Below, piece after piece: positions 28,501 to 40,330 of a stretch of DNA of 64,000 nt; the first letter of the stretch is position 1, and each line of letters starts with the position of its first letter. The notes beneath the pieces are model-generated. The model was not told the origin of the DNA, did no database searches, and saw only the letters and a program-made list of their open reading frames with translations. A program made the position numbers and the translations under genes. This DNA is from Nemertoderma westbladi (Eukaryota > Xenacoelomorpha > Nemertodermatida > Nemertodermatidae), in NCBI GenBank assembly GCA_032718475.1, contig JAUCBJ010000802.1, positions 20,916-84,915 on the forward strand, written 5' to 3'.

Positions 28501-29753
28501 GTTTCCTAAAGGAATGCCTGTTCACTACCATGGTTGATCTTCCACAGATATACTTCCACTCTGCTTCCTAAAGGAATGCCTGTTAAACACCATGGGTGAT
28601 CTTCCACAGATATACTTCCACTCTGTTTCCTAAAGGAATGCCTCTTCACCACCATGGGTGATCTTCCACAGTAAACCCTTCCACTATTTTTCCCAAAGGA
28701 ATGGCTATTCACCACCATGGGTGATCTTACACAGTAAACCCTTCCACTCTGTTTCCTAAAGGAATGCCTGTTCACCACCATGGGTGATCTTCCACAGTAA
28801 ACCCTTCCACTCCGTTTCCTAAAGGAATGCCTGTTCACCACCATGGGTGATCTTCCACAGTAAATCCTTCCACTCTGTTTCCTAAAGGAATGCCTGTTCA
28901 CCACCATGGGTGATCTTCCACAGATATACTTCCACTCTGTTTCCTAAAGGAATGCCTGTTCACCACCATGGGTGATCTTCCACAGTAAACCCTTCCACTC
29001 TGTTTCCTAAAGGAATGCCTGTTCATCACCATGGGTGATCTTCCACAGTAAACACTTCCACTCCGTTTTCTAAAGGAATGCCTGTTCACCACCATGGGTG
29101 ATCTTCCACAGTAAACCCTTCCACTCCGTTTCCTAAAGGAATGCCTGTTCACCACCATGGGTGATCTTCCACAGTAAATCCTTCCACTCTGTTTCCTAAA
29201 GGAATGCCTGTTCACCACCATGGGTGATCTTCCACAGATATACTTCCACTCTGTTTCCTAAAGGAATGCCTGTTCACCACCATGGGTGATCTTCCACAGT
29301 AAACCCTTCCACTCCGTTTCCTAAAGGAATGCCTGTTCACCACCATGGGTGATCTTCCACAGTAAACCCTTCCACTCCGTTTCCTAAAGGAATGCCTGTT
29401 CACCACCATGGGTGATCTTCCACAGTAAATCCATCCACTCTGTTTCCTAAAGGAATGCCTGTTCACCACCATGGGTGATCTTCCACAGATATACTTCCAC
29501 TCTGTTTCCTAAAGGAATGCCTGTTCACCACCATGGGTGATCTTCCACAGTAAACCCTTCCACTCCGTTTCCTAAAGGAATGCCTGTTCACCACCATGGG
29601 TGATCTTCCACAGTAAACCCTTCCACTCCGTTTCCTAAAGGAATGCCTGTTCACCACCATGGGTGATCTTCAACAGTAAACCCTTCCACTCTGTTTCCTA
29701 AAGGAATGCATGTTCACCACCATGGGTGATCTTCCACAGATATACTTCCACTC
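25560..29753 (-). repeat. 63-bp minisatellite, right part, with a 1,516-bp higher-order duplication
   Basis: Continuation of the array at 11172-13865 beyond P1: about 66 further units. The 191- and 444-bp periods return, and a larger block is duplicated with a period of 1,516 bp (for example, features at 26627-27391 recur at 28143-28907). The first units after P1 and those past 28900 are a simpler 63-bp type with AGTAAACCCTTCC. Variant units with TTTTTCCCAAAGGAATGG recur in both 1,516-bp blocks. The array stops at the P2 5' LTR. Confidence 0.95.
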
Positions 29754-30660
29754 TGTTCGCGGTATTTCAACTTTTCATAACGCGAGTTAAATATTTTTTG
29801 GATTTCTTTATAATGAATATTCCAATATCAGTACTGGGTGCGGGAACATAGAATTTGGGTATATTCAATAGACTGGGGGCGATTTACGGACGAATATTGG
29901 GGCGACTTACGGGGCATGGGACTCATATCAGATATTTAAGGGCCAAGGGTGGGAGGCAAAATCAAGCAGTACTCAGGTTTACCTGATACTATTAGGCCTT
30001 GCCAAGACTGCCTGTAGAGGTAGTTTTGGTAACCCGCTAGGCCTAGGGACAAGGACTGCCCTTAGTGGTTCCTGGCCAACAGCAGTTATTATGAGCCTGA
30101 AAGGGACTCGGAAAGTCTGCTGATTGCGTCAGGGATTTGCGACGGGAACTGACAGACAGATCCTTAGCAGTCTCTGGTCACCGGCAGTTATTACGAGCCT
30201 GAAAGGGACTCGGAAAGCTTGCTGACTGCACCGGGGACTTGCGACGGATCGACCAACTAGACGGAGGAAGGGTTCGACGAGGACTGCCTTCCTGGAGTGG
30301 GTTCCACGACCGGCGTTACTACGAGCCTGAAAGAGACTCGGAAAGCTACCGACAGTTGGGACTCACAACGGGCTGACAGACCCCTAGCCAAGCTGTACCG
30401 CTTTCCTGATGACCAATCCCTTCGGGGTTCGGGAAGGGTGGGACGGACACGCAACCGGGTCTACCGACTTGACCAACCCTTAGCCAAGCCGTACCGCTTT
30501 CCTGATGACCGATCCCTTCAGGGTTTGGGAAGGGTGGGACGGACACTCAACAGGGTCGACCGATGCCGACACTACGGTACCGGGACTAGGACCGAGGGAA
30601 AATGGGGAACATTAGTTAGGTTAAAATCTAAAGCGAACAGTGGGTAATTAATTAATGTAC
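29754..30660 (+). repeat. P2 5' LTR (3' boundary uncertain)
   Basis: Matches 43115-44239 from TGTTCGCGGTATT to TTAATTAATGTACTGT. Beyond that the second copy is cut by B2, so the true end could lie further right. It carries three copies of the GAGCCTGAAAGGGACTCGG-type hairpin and two tandem units of about 100 bp around CGCTTTCCTGATGACC (30380-30560). Confidence 0.8.
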
Positions 30661-31145
30661 TGTAGGAATTTATATGTTCGTGTATTATTGTGAATATTTG
30701 GTATATTGGTGTGGGGAAGCCCAAATTATTCTCTATCAGGGTTAGTCAGGATTCATTCAGAGTTTAGTTACATTAAAGATTATTTCCAACCAATGCAACT
30801 TTTTCTCGACTGCAATCTTGCATCTCAGATAGGACTCCTTCTCCACTCCCAATATCCGGTGACTGGCCGGAATCCTGTGGTCTGAAAATTCCGCCTCCAG
30901 CATCGGCGTTTTCCAGATGGTGTCGGGAATAACGGCAACAAAATTGAGAATAATACGCGGCCAACTTCAACTGGTGGAAGTTGGGAATTCTACAGTATTC
31001 TTCAAACTCTCTCCGTGCTTACCCAGCACCCACTACGAGGAAACACTGGTATTTGATTTAAGACAAAGCCGTGGTTTAATCAACTTACAAACTCAATCTA
31101 AAACTCGTAGTCGGCAGATCATTAACAGAGAGTCATTAACAGGGA
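30661..31145 (+). other. P2 leader region
   Basis: Noncoding sequence between the identifiable LTR part and the first small ORF; it may include the end of the LTR and the primer-binding site, which I could not recognise. Confidence 0.5.
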
Positions 31146-31337
31146 ATGGAAGTATCGATCACACCTATTGATATAATCCAAGTTGAGCCAGGAATCTGGC
31201 ACATTGAAGTCGAAGTACAAGGAAGGAACGTGGGATGATTCAGGATTACCGTTCGGGTAGTCCAGGCTGAATACGAAACCTACGAAGAACTATTTTACGA
31301 TATCGCATATCTAGCAATAAACGAGGCGCTAGAATGA
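31146..31337 (+). CDS. P2 upstream ORF, 63 codons with one internal TGA
   Basis: Starts at ATG 31146 (MEVSITPIDIIQVEPGIW) and ends at TGA 31335-31337. One in-frame TGA at 31236-31238 interrupts it. No family recognised. Its stop overlaps the probable gag ATG (31334) in an ATGA, an arrangement that in other systems permits termination-reinitiation. It could equally be ordinary leader sequence that happens to be open. Confidence 0.4.
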
Positions 31338-34020
31338 TGACGGATAACAGCTCCGACACTGATGAAATGGAGCCCCACACAGACTCGGAAACCGACGAGG
31401 TCCCAAACGTAAAGAACATGGCCCGTCGACTGGGCGCTCTCAAAGGCGGAGTGACTTGAGCATATCACCGCATCGAGAAACAACTAAAGGGAGTCGAGAC
31501 CCACCTCAGCGACATACAGACTCAACTACAAAAAATCCGAAGTATCCTACAACGATATGAACTGATGATACAGGCATACCAGGAACTCATACCCGTAACC
31601 GATCTGGAAAACTACCCCAGACTGGAAGAACACGTTGCACATCTGGAAGAGTTCCGCAAGCAACATCGGAGGACCCTCAGCCTCGTAAGAGGCTACGAAG
31701 AACAGTACTACAAAAGAACTGAAAGGGCAGACGCGGAATCAGTGCGGACCTCCGGAACCAGGACCGTGGTTCAGCGAAAGAGAACTGGGTCCTCGAGGCA
31801 CCAGCACTCCAGCGCCAGGAGCGAGATATCCGGTTCAGCGCGCAGTTCTCAAGGGGGTCAACCACTCCGAGATCAGCTACGAGAACAGAGGGCATTGGCC
31901 CTTAAAGCTCGAATGGAAGACAAATATGTCCAACTGCAGATTGAACAGGATGTACTGGCGGAGGAAAGACATAAACAGGAGGCCGAACTACAGGCCGAAA
32001 AGAAAAAACAGGAGGCTGAAAGACTGGCCGAAAGACGCAAACAAGAGGCCGAAATGCGTAAAGAAGAGGCCAAAAGGAATAAACAAGAGACCGAACTACA
32101 GGCTGAAATACATAAACGGGAGGTTGAACAACAGGCCGAAATACAGAAACAAGAGGCCGAAATGCGTAAACGAAATGCCGAGGCCCAAGCCATTCTTATC
32201 CACAAAAAGAATGCGGACATTGCTAAACTCGCAGACTACGAGGCCGCACTCATAGAACGGGACCTTCAATTATACGAGGACTGGGAAAGGGGTATAGAAC
32301 AGGACTATGAACCAATTCCGGTCCCGGAATTAGAAAAGTCATTTACGCCACCGGCTGCGAAACCTCCAAAACCCGAGTTCCCGCCAACCATACAGTCCAC
32401 GTTATTGGCACAAGCACCGGTATTCCATCCCCCAACGGTTACGCTTAAGAATGAGGAACCCTATTTCCCCTCCAATCCTACAGCACCGAGCATTCCCCAG
32501 TACGAGCCTGAAAAGGACTCGGAACGGGACGCCACCCCTCGATCCAATAATCCATTCACGTCCACACCGAAAATCCGTAACCGCGTCATCATTAAAACTC
32601 CACCTCTCATCGATCCATCATGTATGGGAGAAAGCGTTAGTAACTATAATCCTCCTAATCATCCCAGTTCGGACGATGTCGGCATCATCCGAGCATTGGA
32701 GAACCACCTAGCTATGCCCAAGATGGAGATCCGTACATTCGAGGGAGACCCCGTTGATTATCTCGGATTTAAAAAACGGTTCTTTGCTCAGATTGGATCA
32801 ACAGACATAACCGACGCGCAAAAACTGGTATATTTATCTCAATACCTGGGTGACAAACCACGCCAAATCGTTAAATGTTTCGAAGGAGGATCTCACTAAG
32901 CGTACCACGACGCGTGGAAAACTCTAGATAAAAGATATGGTAACATCGGATCTATAATCAATAAGACGCTTGAAAAACTGATACAGGACGCTGGATCCCT
33001 AGGGGACCCACAGAATATCCAAGAGTTTTCGGACTCAATGAAAGACGCTTGCTTACTACACTTTAAAACCATTGAACAAGGAGGAACAAGTAAACAACAT
33101 CCTAAACCTCCGACAGATTGCCCGGAAGTTCCCCGGATGGTTGCAAAGCAAATGGGCGTATAAATGTGTCGATCTCCGACGCAGACACCCGGATCGGGAT
33201 CCTAGTTTCTTCGAAATGTCGGCATTCCTAGATGATATCTCCGAAGCCATGAACGACTCGATGTTCTCCAAGCAAAGTCTCTCCAAGTTAGACGGAATAG
33301 AGAAAAACTCTAGGAGCAGGGCACCCACTCCGAAGCCGAGATTCCGCCCCCCTCCGGTGAGTACGATCGCCATCACAATGGCCAAGGATTCTGACAACGA
33401 GGACTATGAGGAACCGATATCAGCAGAGGAATGGGTGTATTATCTAGGAAATTGGGCACCCGAGAGGGAAGGCGTCATAACCTCCCTTCTATGTCTCTTC
33501 TGCGGGGAGAAACACAAGGTGGAATTCTGCAGAAAATCCCAGTTCGCCGAACTCGTTCAACGCTTCTAGGCAATAATGAAACACCGAGGATGCTTCCGGT
33601 GTCTTGGAACAGGTCACTACGTACGGAATTGCGACCAAAGGTCATGCTGTGCGGTTTGTAACGACCTACGACATCATACACTCCTCCACATTCCTGCAAA
33701 TTTCGATTTCACCACCCTACCGTTCCGTATCGAATCCAAACGGAGAGGAGAAACGAATCACGTCTCCAAGGGTACCCGGACGATTCAGCGGAGGGAAACC
33801 AATCCGTTTAAGACCACTGCCAATGTATCACATGTGACCAGTATATCAGCTACGATCAATTTAATAAACCGCCGTTATATGGTCTTCGCCAAAGTGATCC
33901 CGGTAAGAATCCAAGGGCTCGGAAAATCCTTAACAACACTAGCGTTCCTCAACAACGGGTCGGATGGAACCATCATCGACAGGGATTTCCTTGAACAACT
34001 AGGCCTTGACTATGAACCCT
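31334..34020 (+). pseudogene. P2 gag and protease region, interrupted
   Basis: Probable start ATG 31334. Order: acidic N-terminus; helical region at about 31560-32260 with many EAELQAEKKKQEAE-like repeats (coiled coil or single helix); Pro-rich stretch; DUF1759 capsid-like domain from about 32730 (IRTFEGDPVDYLGFKKRF); CCHC knuckle CFRCLGTGHYVRNC at about 33592-33633; and a protease-like block near 33940-33975 where the DSG triad reads NNGS, so it is probably inactive. Breaks: TGA 31457-31459, TAA 32897-32899, a frameshift between about 32900 and 33070, and TAG 33567-33569. LINE copy 3 interrupts the frame at 34020. One dispersed hairpin motif lies at 32503 in the coding sequence. Confidence 0.85.
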
Positions 34021-36950
34021 ACTACTACTACTACTACTAGGATCGGCATGCTGCATTGCAGCTGCATTTTTAAGAATGCTGTGCCAGCTTGTCAACAAAA
34101 TTGCACCGCCACAACTCCCTATCACCCATGACATTTGCTAGATCATCCGCATCTTTAAGGCCAGTGTCCTTTAAGATGCGTCTCAAGAAAGTCATGGGCT
34201 GTCCACCATGCTTATTCACTCCATGAGGCTGCCAAAGTACAAGATTATGCACTGGCTGGTCCTCACGGCGAAAGCAATGTCCTGCAAAGCGGAGGCGATT
34301 TTGTTCTAGTGTCAAGCTTGGGGGAACCAATGAGACACCTCCAATGTTATATAGTGTCTGGTTGGAGATGTGTGCATTGTACTTGACACAATGAACCCGG
34401 CGTAGCATTCTTGTGAATGTGCCATCCAGAGATTTGGTGTCCTCAGCAGTTAGAGCCCAGCATGGACTCCCGTAGAGGAGTATTGGAACTACTGCTGCTC
34501 TAAATAATCGGACCTTAAGTTTCCGATTAATTCTAGGTGACTTCCAAATCCTGGAAAGCCTATTCAAGGCTGCCCATGCCTTTCCCTTACGTATTCGAAG
34601 GTCCTCACCTGACTTCCGGATCCATGATCCCAGGTAACAGAAGTCGTCCACATGCTCAAGCATACCAACCTTTGAGCTTATGCTCATCCGATCAGAGACT
34701 TGCTGGGGACTTTCAAAGTTAACTGTCAGAATTTTGGTCTTTCTGGAGTTAATAAAAAGACCAACACTAGAAGCAGCATGTTCTAATGAGCTGAGGAGCC
34801 GTTGGGCTCCCTCTAATGATTCTGAGAGTACTCCTAAGTCATCAGCAAAGTCTAGATCAGTTAGGTACTTGGCAGGATTTCCTCGACTTCTGGAGCCAGT
34901 AGGTGGAGTTATCATCACCCCATCATCATTATGATGATCTAAGGACATGCGTAGAACATAGTCAACCACAATAATGAACAAGAATGGTGCAACTGTGTCT
35001 CCTTGGAGGACGCCCCATAACACTTCAAATGGTTCTGTGTCACCGTCAACAGTAGACACAAATGTTGTCGAACCATCGTATACTGATCTGATTGCTGCAA
35101 TAATTTCATCAGGAATCCCACATAATGAAAGTATGCTGAACATACGTGACCGAGAGACTGAATCAAAGGCCTTGAAGAAGTCAACAAAGATAACAGCCAG
35201 ATGCCTGTCTTTCTTTTTTGATAATTCTTCAATTATCCTTCTAAGTGCCAAAATGGGCTCCATGGTCCCACGACCTTTACGGAACCCATTCTGATTTCCA
35301 CGGAGCAGTCTCTCAATGGGATCCCTGATGCGATTTAATAGAATCCTATTGTATAGCTTTGCAGCAATCGAGATCAATGAGATTCCCCGAAAAGAACCAT
35401 AGAGTGTTAGGTTGCCCTTCTTGGGAACTGGCACCAACTTATTTGTTTTCATTTCTTGTGGGACTCTTGTTGTACTATGATGGGATAGATGAGCTTTAAA
35501 CACTCAGGTATTTTAAAGACCTCAGGGGGAACACCATCTACTCCACTGGCACGATTGGTCTTAATGCTCTTTGCAGCTGCCTTCACTTCTGCAAAGGAGA
35601 TATCGCCAATGGGAATATCTGGGAGTACAGACTCAGACACTTTACTTCTATAAAGTTATCAGGCAATACCCTGTCATTATTGAGGAGCTCTTCAAAGTGG
35701 GCTTTCCAACCATTGAGGCGGTCGGCTGGTGATTAGCCTTAACCTTGGTGGTTGGTTGGCTTTTCCGCCCAGTAAGCAGATTGATCGATTTCCATGCCTG
35801 GGATGATTTCCTGCTGTCGTCAGCATCATTGATGGCATCAACCTGTTGGTTTATTAGCTCCTGTAGATTAACAGAGTACTGCCTGTTCAGGGACCTAGAT
35901 GCAGCCTTAACTGCATTCTTGGCCGCTGTAGTCTGTTTGAGTCGGGACTCTTTCTGCGCCTTATGAAGGTCATTTCGGCACTTCTGAATTTTGTTGTCAG
36001 TCCAGGGGGCCCTTTTCCTGTTTCGAGGGTATACAGGAACTGTTTCTGCAGCTGCTAACTTAACTGCTTCTGTAAAGGCAGTATAGCCCTCACAGTGATC
36101 TGCCGCCTCAGAGGCAAGAGCCTCATACCTGTTGCTCAGCTGTAGTGTGAAGCTGGATCTCACACTTGGCTGTTGCAACAGAGAGGACCAGTCATGCCGC
36201 GGCAAGGCAGATTTCGTTGTTCTGCTAGCATGCAGACTAAGTCTTACCTTGGCCACAATAAGGCGGTGATCACTGGAGAAGGGTCGAAGTGTAAATGCAT
36301 TACAGTCTTGTATAGAGCTCCTGTATTTCCTACGAAACAGAATATGGTCTATCTGGGACTTGTGACCACTGGGTCCACTATGAGTCCATGGCTTTCCAGT
36401 TCGCTTCTTGAACTGGGTTCCAGCCGAAAACAATCCATTTCCAGAGATAAAATCCTGAAGATGGACAGAATTTCACTTTTTAAATTTCACTTTCACTTTT
36501 TCGAATTTCATTTTTAACACTATTGCTATAGACCCAGGGCGATGTAGGTGATTGATGCAGACTTGCATTAAAGTCTCCCAGGAATGTTAAGAATGCATGC
36601 TGATCCACTCCATCAGTAGCTGCTTGTAGATTGTGGTAGAAATTTTCCACCTCCTCTACAGGGGCAACACTAGTTGGAGAGTAGCACACAATCAGAACCA
36701 CCTTAGGAAACTTCTTAGCCAGTCTTCCAGAACATGAGAAGTGGCAACGGATGATGCGGTTAGAGATTTGGTCTATTTTGTCCAATGCTGCATTGTGCAG
36801 TTGGATTCATCAATAGACCAATACCACCATTGCCACTATCATCTGCTGACGCGAGGGCGAGTCGCCAACTGCCCCCCATGTCCTTAATCAGAACCTCATC
36901 AGTCTGTCCAGTCTGCATTCGGTGCTCTTGAACACCCACTGCGCTAAGAG
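34021..36950 (-). mobile_element. RTE-like LINE, copy 3 (nearly full length), with target duplication
   Basis: Inserted in P2. An 11-bp target duplication, CTATGAACCCT, flanks it at 34010-34020 and 36951-36961, and the P2 reading frame continues across it. The 3' end has a tail of seven (TAG) units. The 5' end (36950) starts at the CTCTTAGCGCAGTGGG point of copy 1, so the extreme 5' end is missing. This is the most complete copy in the window: endonuclease, linker, RT and C-terminal domain. Confidence 0.95.
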
Positions 36951-36993
36951 CTATGAACCCTGCAAGCGGCCCATACAGACTATAACCGACCAT
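34073..36993 (-). pseudogene. LINE ORF2 of copy 3 (endonuclease, RT, C-terminal), frameshifted
   Basis: Minus-strand order: endonuclease N-terminus with VGVQEHRM (36760-36993; the first codons lie past the insertion boundary in P2 sequence), GGIGLLMNP, LTFLGDFNA, QIDHILF and SDHRLIVAKV (endonuclease C-terminus, about 36250), then linker, RT motif A FVDFFKAFDS, motif B GVLQGDTVAPF, FADD, and the RFAGHCF C-terminal region to 34073. Compared with copy 2 there are single-base losses near 35642 and 35735, a deletion of about 14 bp near 35475, and a degenerate T/C-rich insertion at about 36460-36520. The protein cannot be made whole. The endonuclease would nick target DNA; its catalytic residues are recognisable. 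Confidence 0.85.
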
Positions 36994-39113
36994 AAAGAAG
37001 TGGAGTCCGGGGAGGTATAACTCAAGATGGAAGGAATTATGAAGGGTTACGAAGCGGTCAAACTAACGATCAAAAATGCTCTGGTACATACCGATCTCAG
37101 AGTGCGGTTCCGACAATTATCCGAATACGCACCCCTCATACAGTTAGACCGGGAAGATGTGGATCTACGATGCCCACCGTTGGATGTGAACAGAATTATG
37201 CTATTAATCGGACTCGATACACCGGAATTACATATACCGACCGGAGACATCGCCCGATCCGTAAAGCCGGACGATGGTTTCTATGCGGAGCGCACCATCA
37301 TGGGATGGACACTCTGCGACATCAAAGAGGAAACTACCAACACATATACATATCTTCGTAAATGCCAGATCAAAGAGAACGCAACCTCCGTGGGTTTCTG
37401 TTCGGCGACCGACCTCCTTTCACCATCACGGCGACACACCACGTTCGTAGCGAACCGAGCCACGGAAATAAAACAATGTACCAACTGAGAACAATGGCAC
37501 CACGTAAACGGAAAAGAAAACCCAGCGGACTTATTGAGCAGAGGAGCCACCCCACGACAGTTCGGTACGAGTAAACTTTGGCTCACAGGCCAGGGGTTCT
37601 TAAAGCAACCACAACTAACCTGGAGCACCCGATTCGATCCCGAACTAGATAGCGGGAAATATTCGGAAGACAATAAGGAGATTCGCAAAGTCCATGGAAG
37701 CGCCACCATGGAAATCTATAGTTGTCCGACCGAGCCTGCAAAGGACTCGGGCAGGCACTATAATGTTGCGACCACTGCGCAACCAGCCACGTCCTTACAA
37801 CTATTGATAGAGCGAACCTCCTCGATGAGACGTCTTATCCACCACATCATGACTCTTTGCAACTTCCTGCGGTGGAAGGATAACAAACTGATAGTTCGAC
37901 GAAGTATACAAGAACTCATTATTGCGGAGAAATGTATTGTGAGATATGTCCAGAAAGAAAGTTTCCCTGATGAATGGGAACAGCTCAGCGCGGGCAAGAT
38001 CTTGAAACCGGACAGCCCAGTCTACCAGTTGAGACCCATAATGGGGGAAGATGGACTGATCCAACTAAATCCCTGGATGGCGAACGCCCCGGTTGAATAT
38101 GAAGTCAAATACCCGGCACTTCTGCCTGGAGCATCAACACTAGCTAAGCTATTAATCCAGCAGTGTCACGAGGAAAACCATCACATGGGCCAGAACTGGA
38201 TTATGGCTAACATCCGGCAAAGATATTGGATCACCCACATCCAGCCACTGATCCGAAAAGTCCTAAAACGATGTTTCCCTTGCAGACGATACCTAGCCGT
38301 AGCGCCACCGCTCACCCAAAGAATGGCCGACCTACCGGCTACACAGCTGCAATCCGATTCACCACCGTTCTACGTAACCGGCGTAGACTGTTTTGGACCA
38401 TTTACAGTCATCGAGCGACGATCCAACATCAAATGCTGGGGAGCCAGTTTCACATGCCTTAGGTCAAGGGCGATTTACCTAGACGGGGTATGGGAGAAAC
38501 TCATCGACTTGGTGAAACAATCCATGCGCGTCGCGTTAGGGGATACCTGGGTAACACACTATACACTTCGCACTACATTCTGCGAGATCACGGCCACCCT
38601 GAACAACCGGCCAATCGTACCTATCCACGATGACCCCACAGATCTAGAGCCCCTTACACCTAACCATCTACTCAGAAGACCCAAGACCAACATTCTTCCA
38701 GAGACAATGTTCCCAGGTCCCAATGATATTGCGAGACATACCAACTGGAAAAAGGCCCAAGCGCTGGCAGCGCATTGGTGGAAAATCTGGACCCAAGAGT
38801 ACCTCATAACCCTCCGGACCAGGAGGAAGTGGAATAACACCTACCGGAACATCGCAGTTGGCGACATGGTGCTGGTTAAGGAAGACCTTAAAGACCGCGT
38901 CCACTGGCCTGTGGTGCGAGTCATGGAAATAACCCCAAGCAAGGATGGACTTGCGAGGACAGTGACGATACGGACGGCAAAGGGCCACTACCAACGCCCT
39001 ATCCAGAGGCTGTGCCTTCTTGAAGGCAATGACAGTGGTGACTCCATGAGAGGTGATAAGTTCCCTACTCAGGATCCAGCTGCGGACATTGGTGACAATG
39101 ATAAACCCGTTTA
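36951..39113 (+). pseudogene. P2 pol remnant: post-protease linker, RNase H tail, integrase, DUF5641
   Basis: The gag-pol frame resumes after LINE copy 3. First comes the linker between protease and RT (LIGLDTPELHIPTGD, typical of BEL/Pao), with a TAA at 37018-37020. At about 37400-37440 the frame jumps straight to the end of RNase H (TTFVANRATEI, ENPADLLSRG), so RT and most of RNase H are deleted. TGA at 37486-37488 interrupts it. Then come the integrase zinc domain (HEENHHMG...CFPC, about 38165-38285) and the start of the core (VTGVDCFGPF, first Asp). A second deletion at about 38490 removes the middle Asp and the Glu. DUF5641 closes it (38740-39010). No enzyme activity is expected. One hairpin motif lies at 37731. 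Confidence 0.85.
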
Positions 39114-40330
39114 AACCCTTCTCATCCTGTTGACAAACTCTTTTACAATGTGATTTACCGACAATGAATAATGGACCCCCCTTAAACCAACTGTAACCAC
39201 GCAATGGTATTTGTGTTTCCTCGTGTGTTATGTGGAGTCCAGCGTCACCCTGCAGATGTTTCGACTGACGCAGGGTAGTTTATGTATTGTTCACCCTGAT
39301 TTTGGTCATCGGGACCAACTGCATTGGATTATTGGAAATGGTAAAGATTTGAAGTGGAATTCATTGTATCCATTGTGTTGTATTGTGTTGTCCGTTGCGT
39401 GCGCAGTTCGGGGCGTAGGCAGTGTAACTAGTCCAGCTGTAGATCCCGGATTGCTGCGCAACACCCCCTCTATCGCGTTATTCTGGTGGGTCCATGGTGC
39501 ATCCACATGACTTCGTCGATAGAGGTTTTATGTTTCTCAGTCGCGTTATTCTGGTGGGACCGTTGCGTGGATTTTGGGGCATAGGCGGTGTAACTAGTGC
39601 AGCTGTAGATCCCAGAATGTTGCGTAACCCCATCCCACATGACTTCGTCGGCTGAGCTTTATGTTGTTGGGAGTGTTATTCTGGTGGGTCCCTGGTGCAT
39701 TCCACGTGACTTCACTTCCAGCGTCTTCATTGTCCGTTACGTGTGCAGTTTGGGGCGTAGGCGGTGTAACTAGCCCAGCTGTAGATCCCAGATTGCCGCG
39801 TAACACCCCTTCCACAACGAAAATTTCCCAAAGAAGATGGATGAATGTAGTTTGGAAATGATGAAAAGAAACAGACGACCCTACTATAAACTGAATGATG
39901 ATGCGTATGATGATGAAAATGTAATGATGCGCACTCTGGTGCTGCGCTTATAACAAATGATGATAGCCGGGGGGCTATAACCCCAATGAAATGTGGAAAT
40001 AAATGATGAAATGTGATGAAATAATGAAATGTACAATGAATAATAAATGAGAAATGAAAAATGACAAAAAAAAATGTATAAAATGTAGAAAAGAAAAGAA
40101 TTGGAAAAAGAGGAGGACATAAAAAGTAAAAAAAAAACTGGTTGGATAATAATGTATAGCTATAGTAACTATAAATACTGAATGTAGTAGCAATAAGATG
40201 GTAGATGCCTATATAGCAATAATAATAAACTGAATTACAAATAACTGAATTATTCTGCAGTCGCTATAGAATCAGACTTTCTGGATTTATAATTAACTGC
40301 TTTAAATTTGCAACGGACATAATTTAAAAT
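39114..40330 (+). repeat. P2 spacer with three imperfect direct repeats
   Basis: Noncoding. A block of about 120-190 bp containing GTGTAACTAG, GTAGATCCC and TTATTCTGGTGGG recurs three times between about 39400 and 39810 with substitutions and length changes. From 39880 to 40320 the sequence is A-rich with many ATGATG and AAATG words; I see no gene there. Confidence 0.7.

Noticed and set aside
25510-29660. Repeat-encoded ORFs up to 133 codons in the right array, or a CRISPR-like array
   Set aside because: Units are contiguous near-identical copies with no unique spacers and the genome is eukaryotic; this is satellite DNA.
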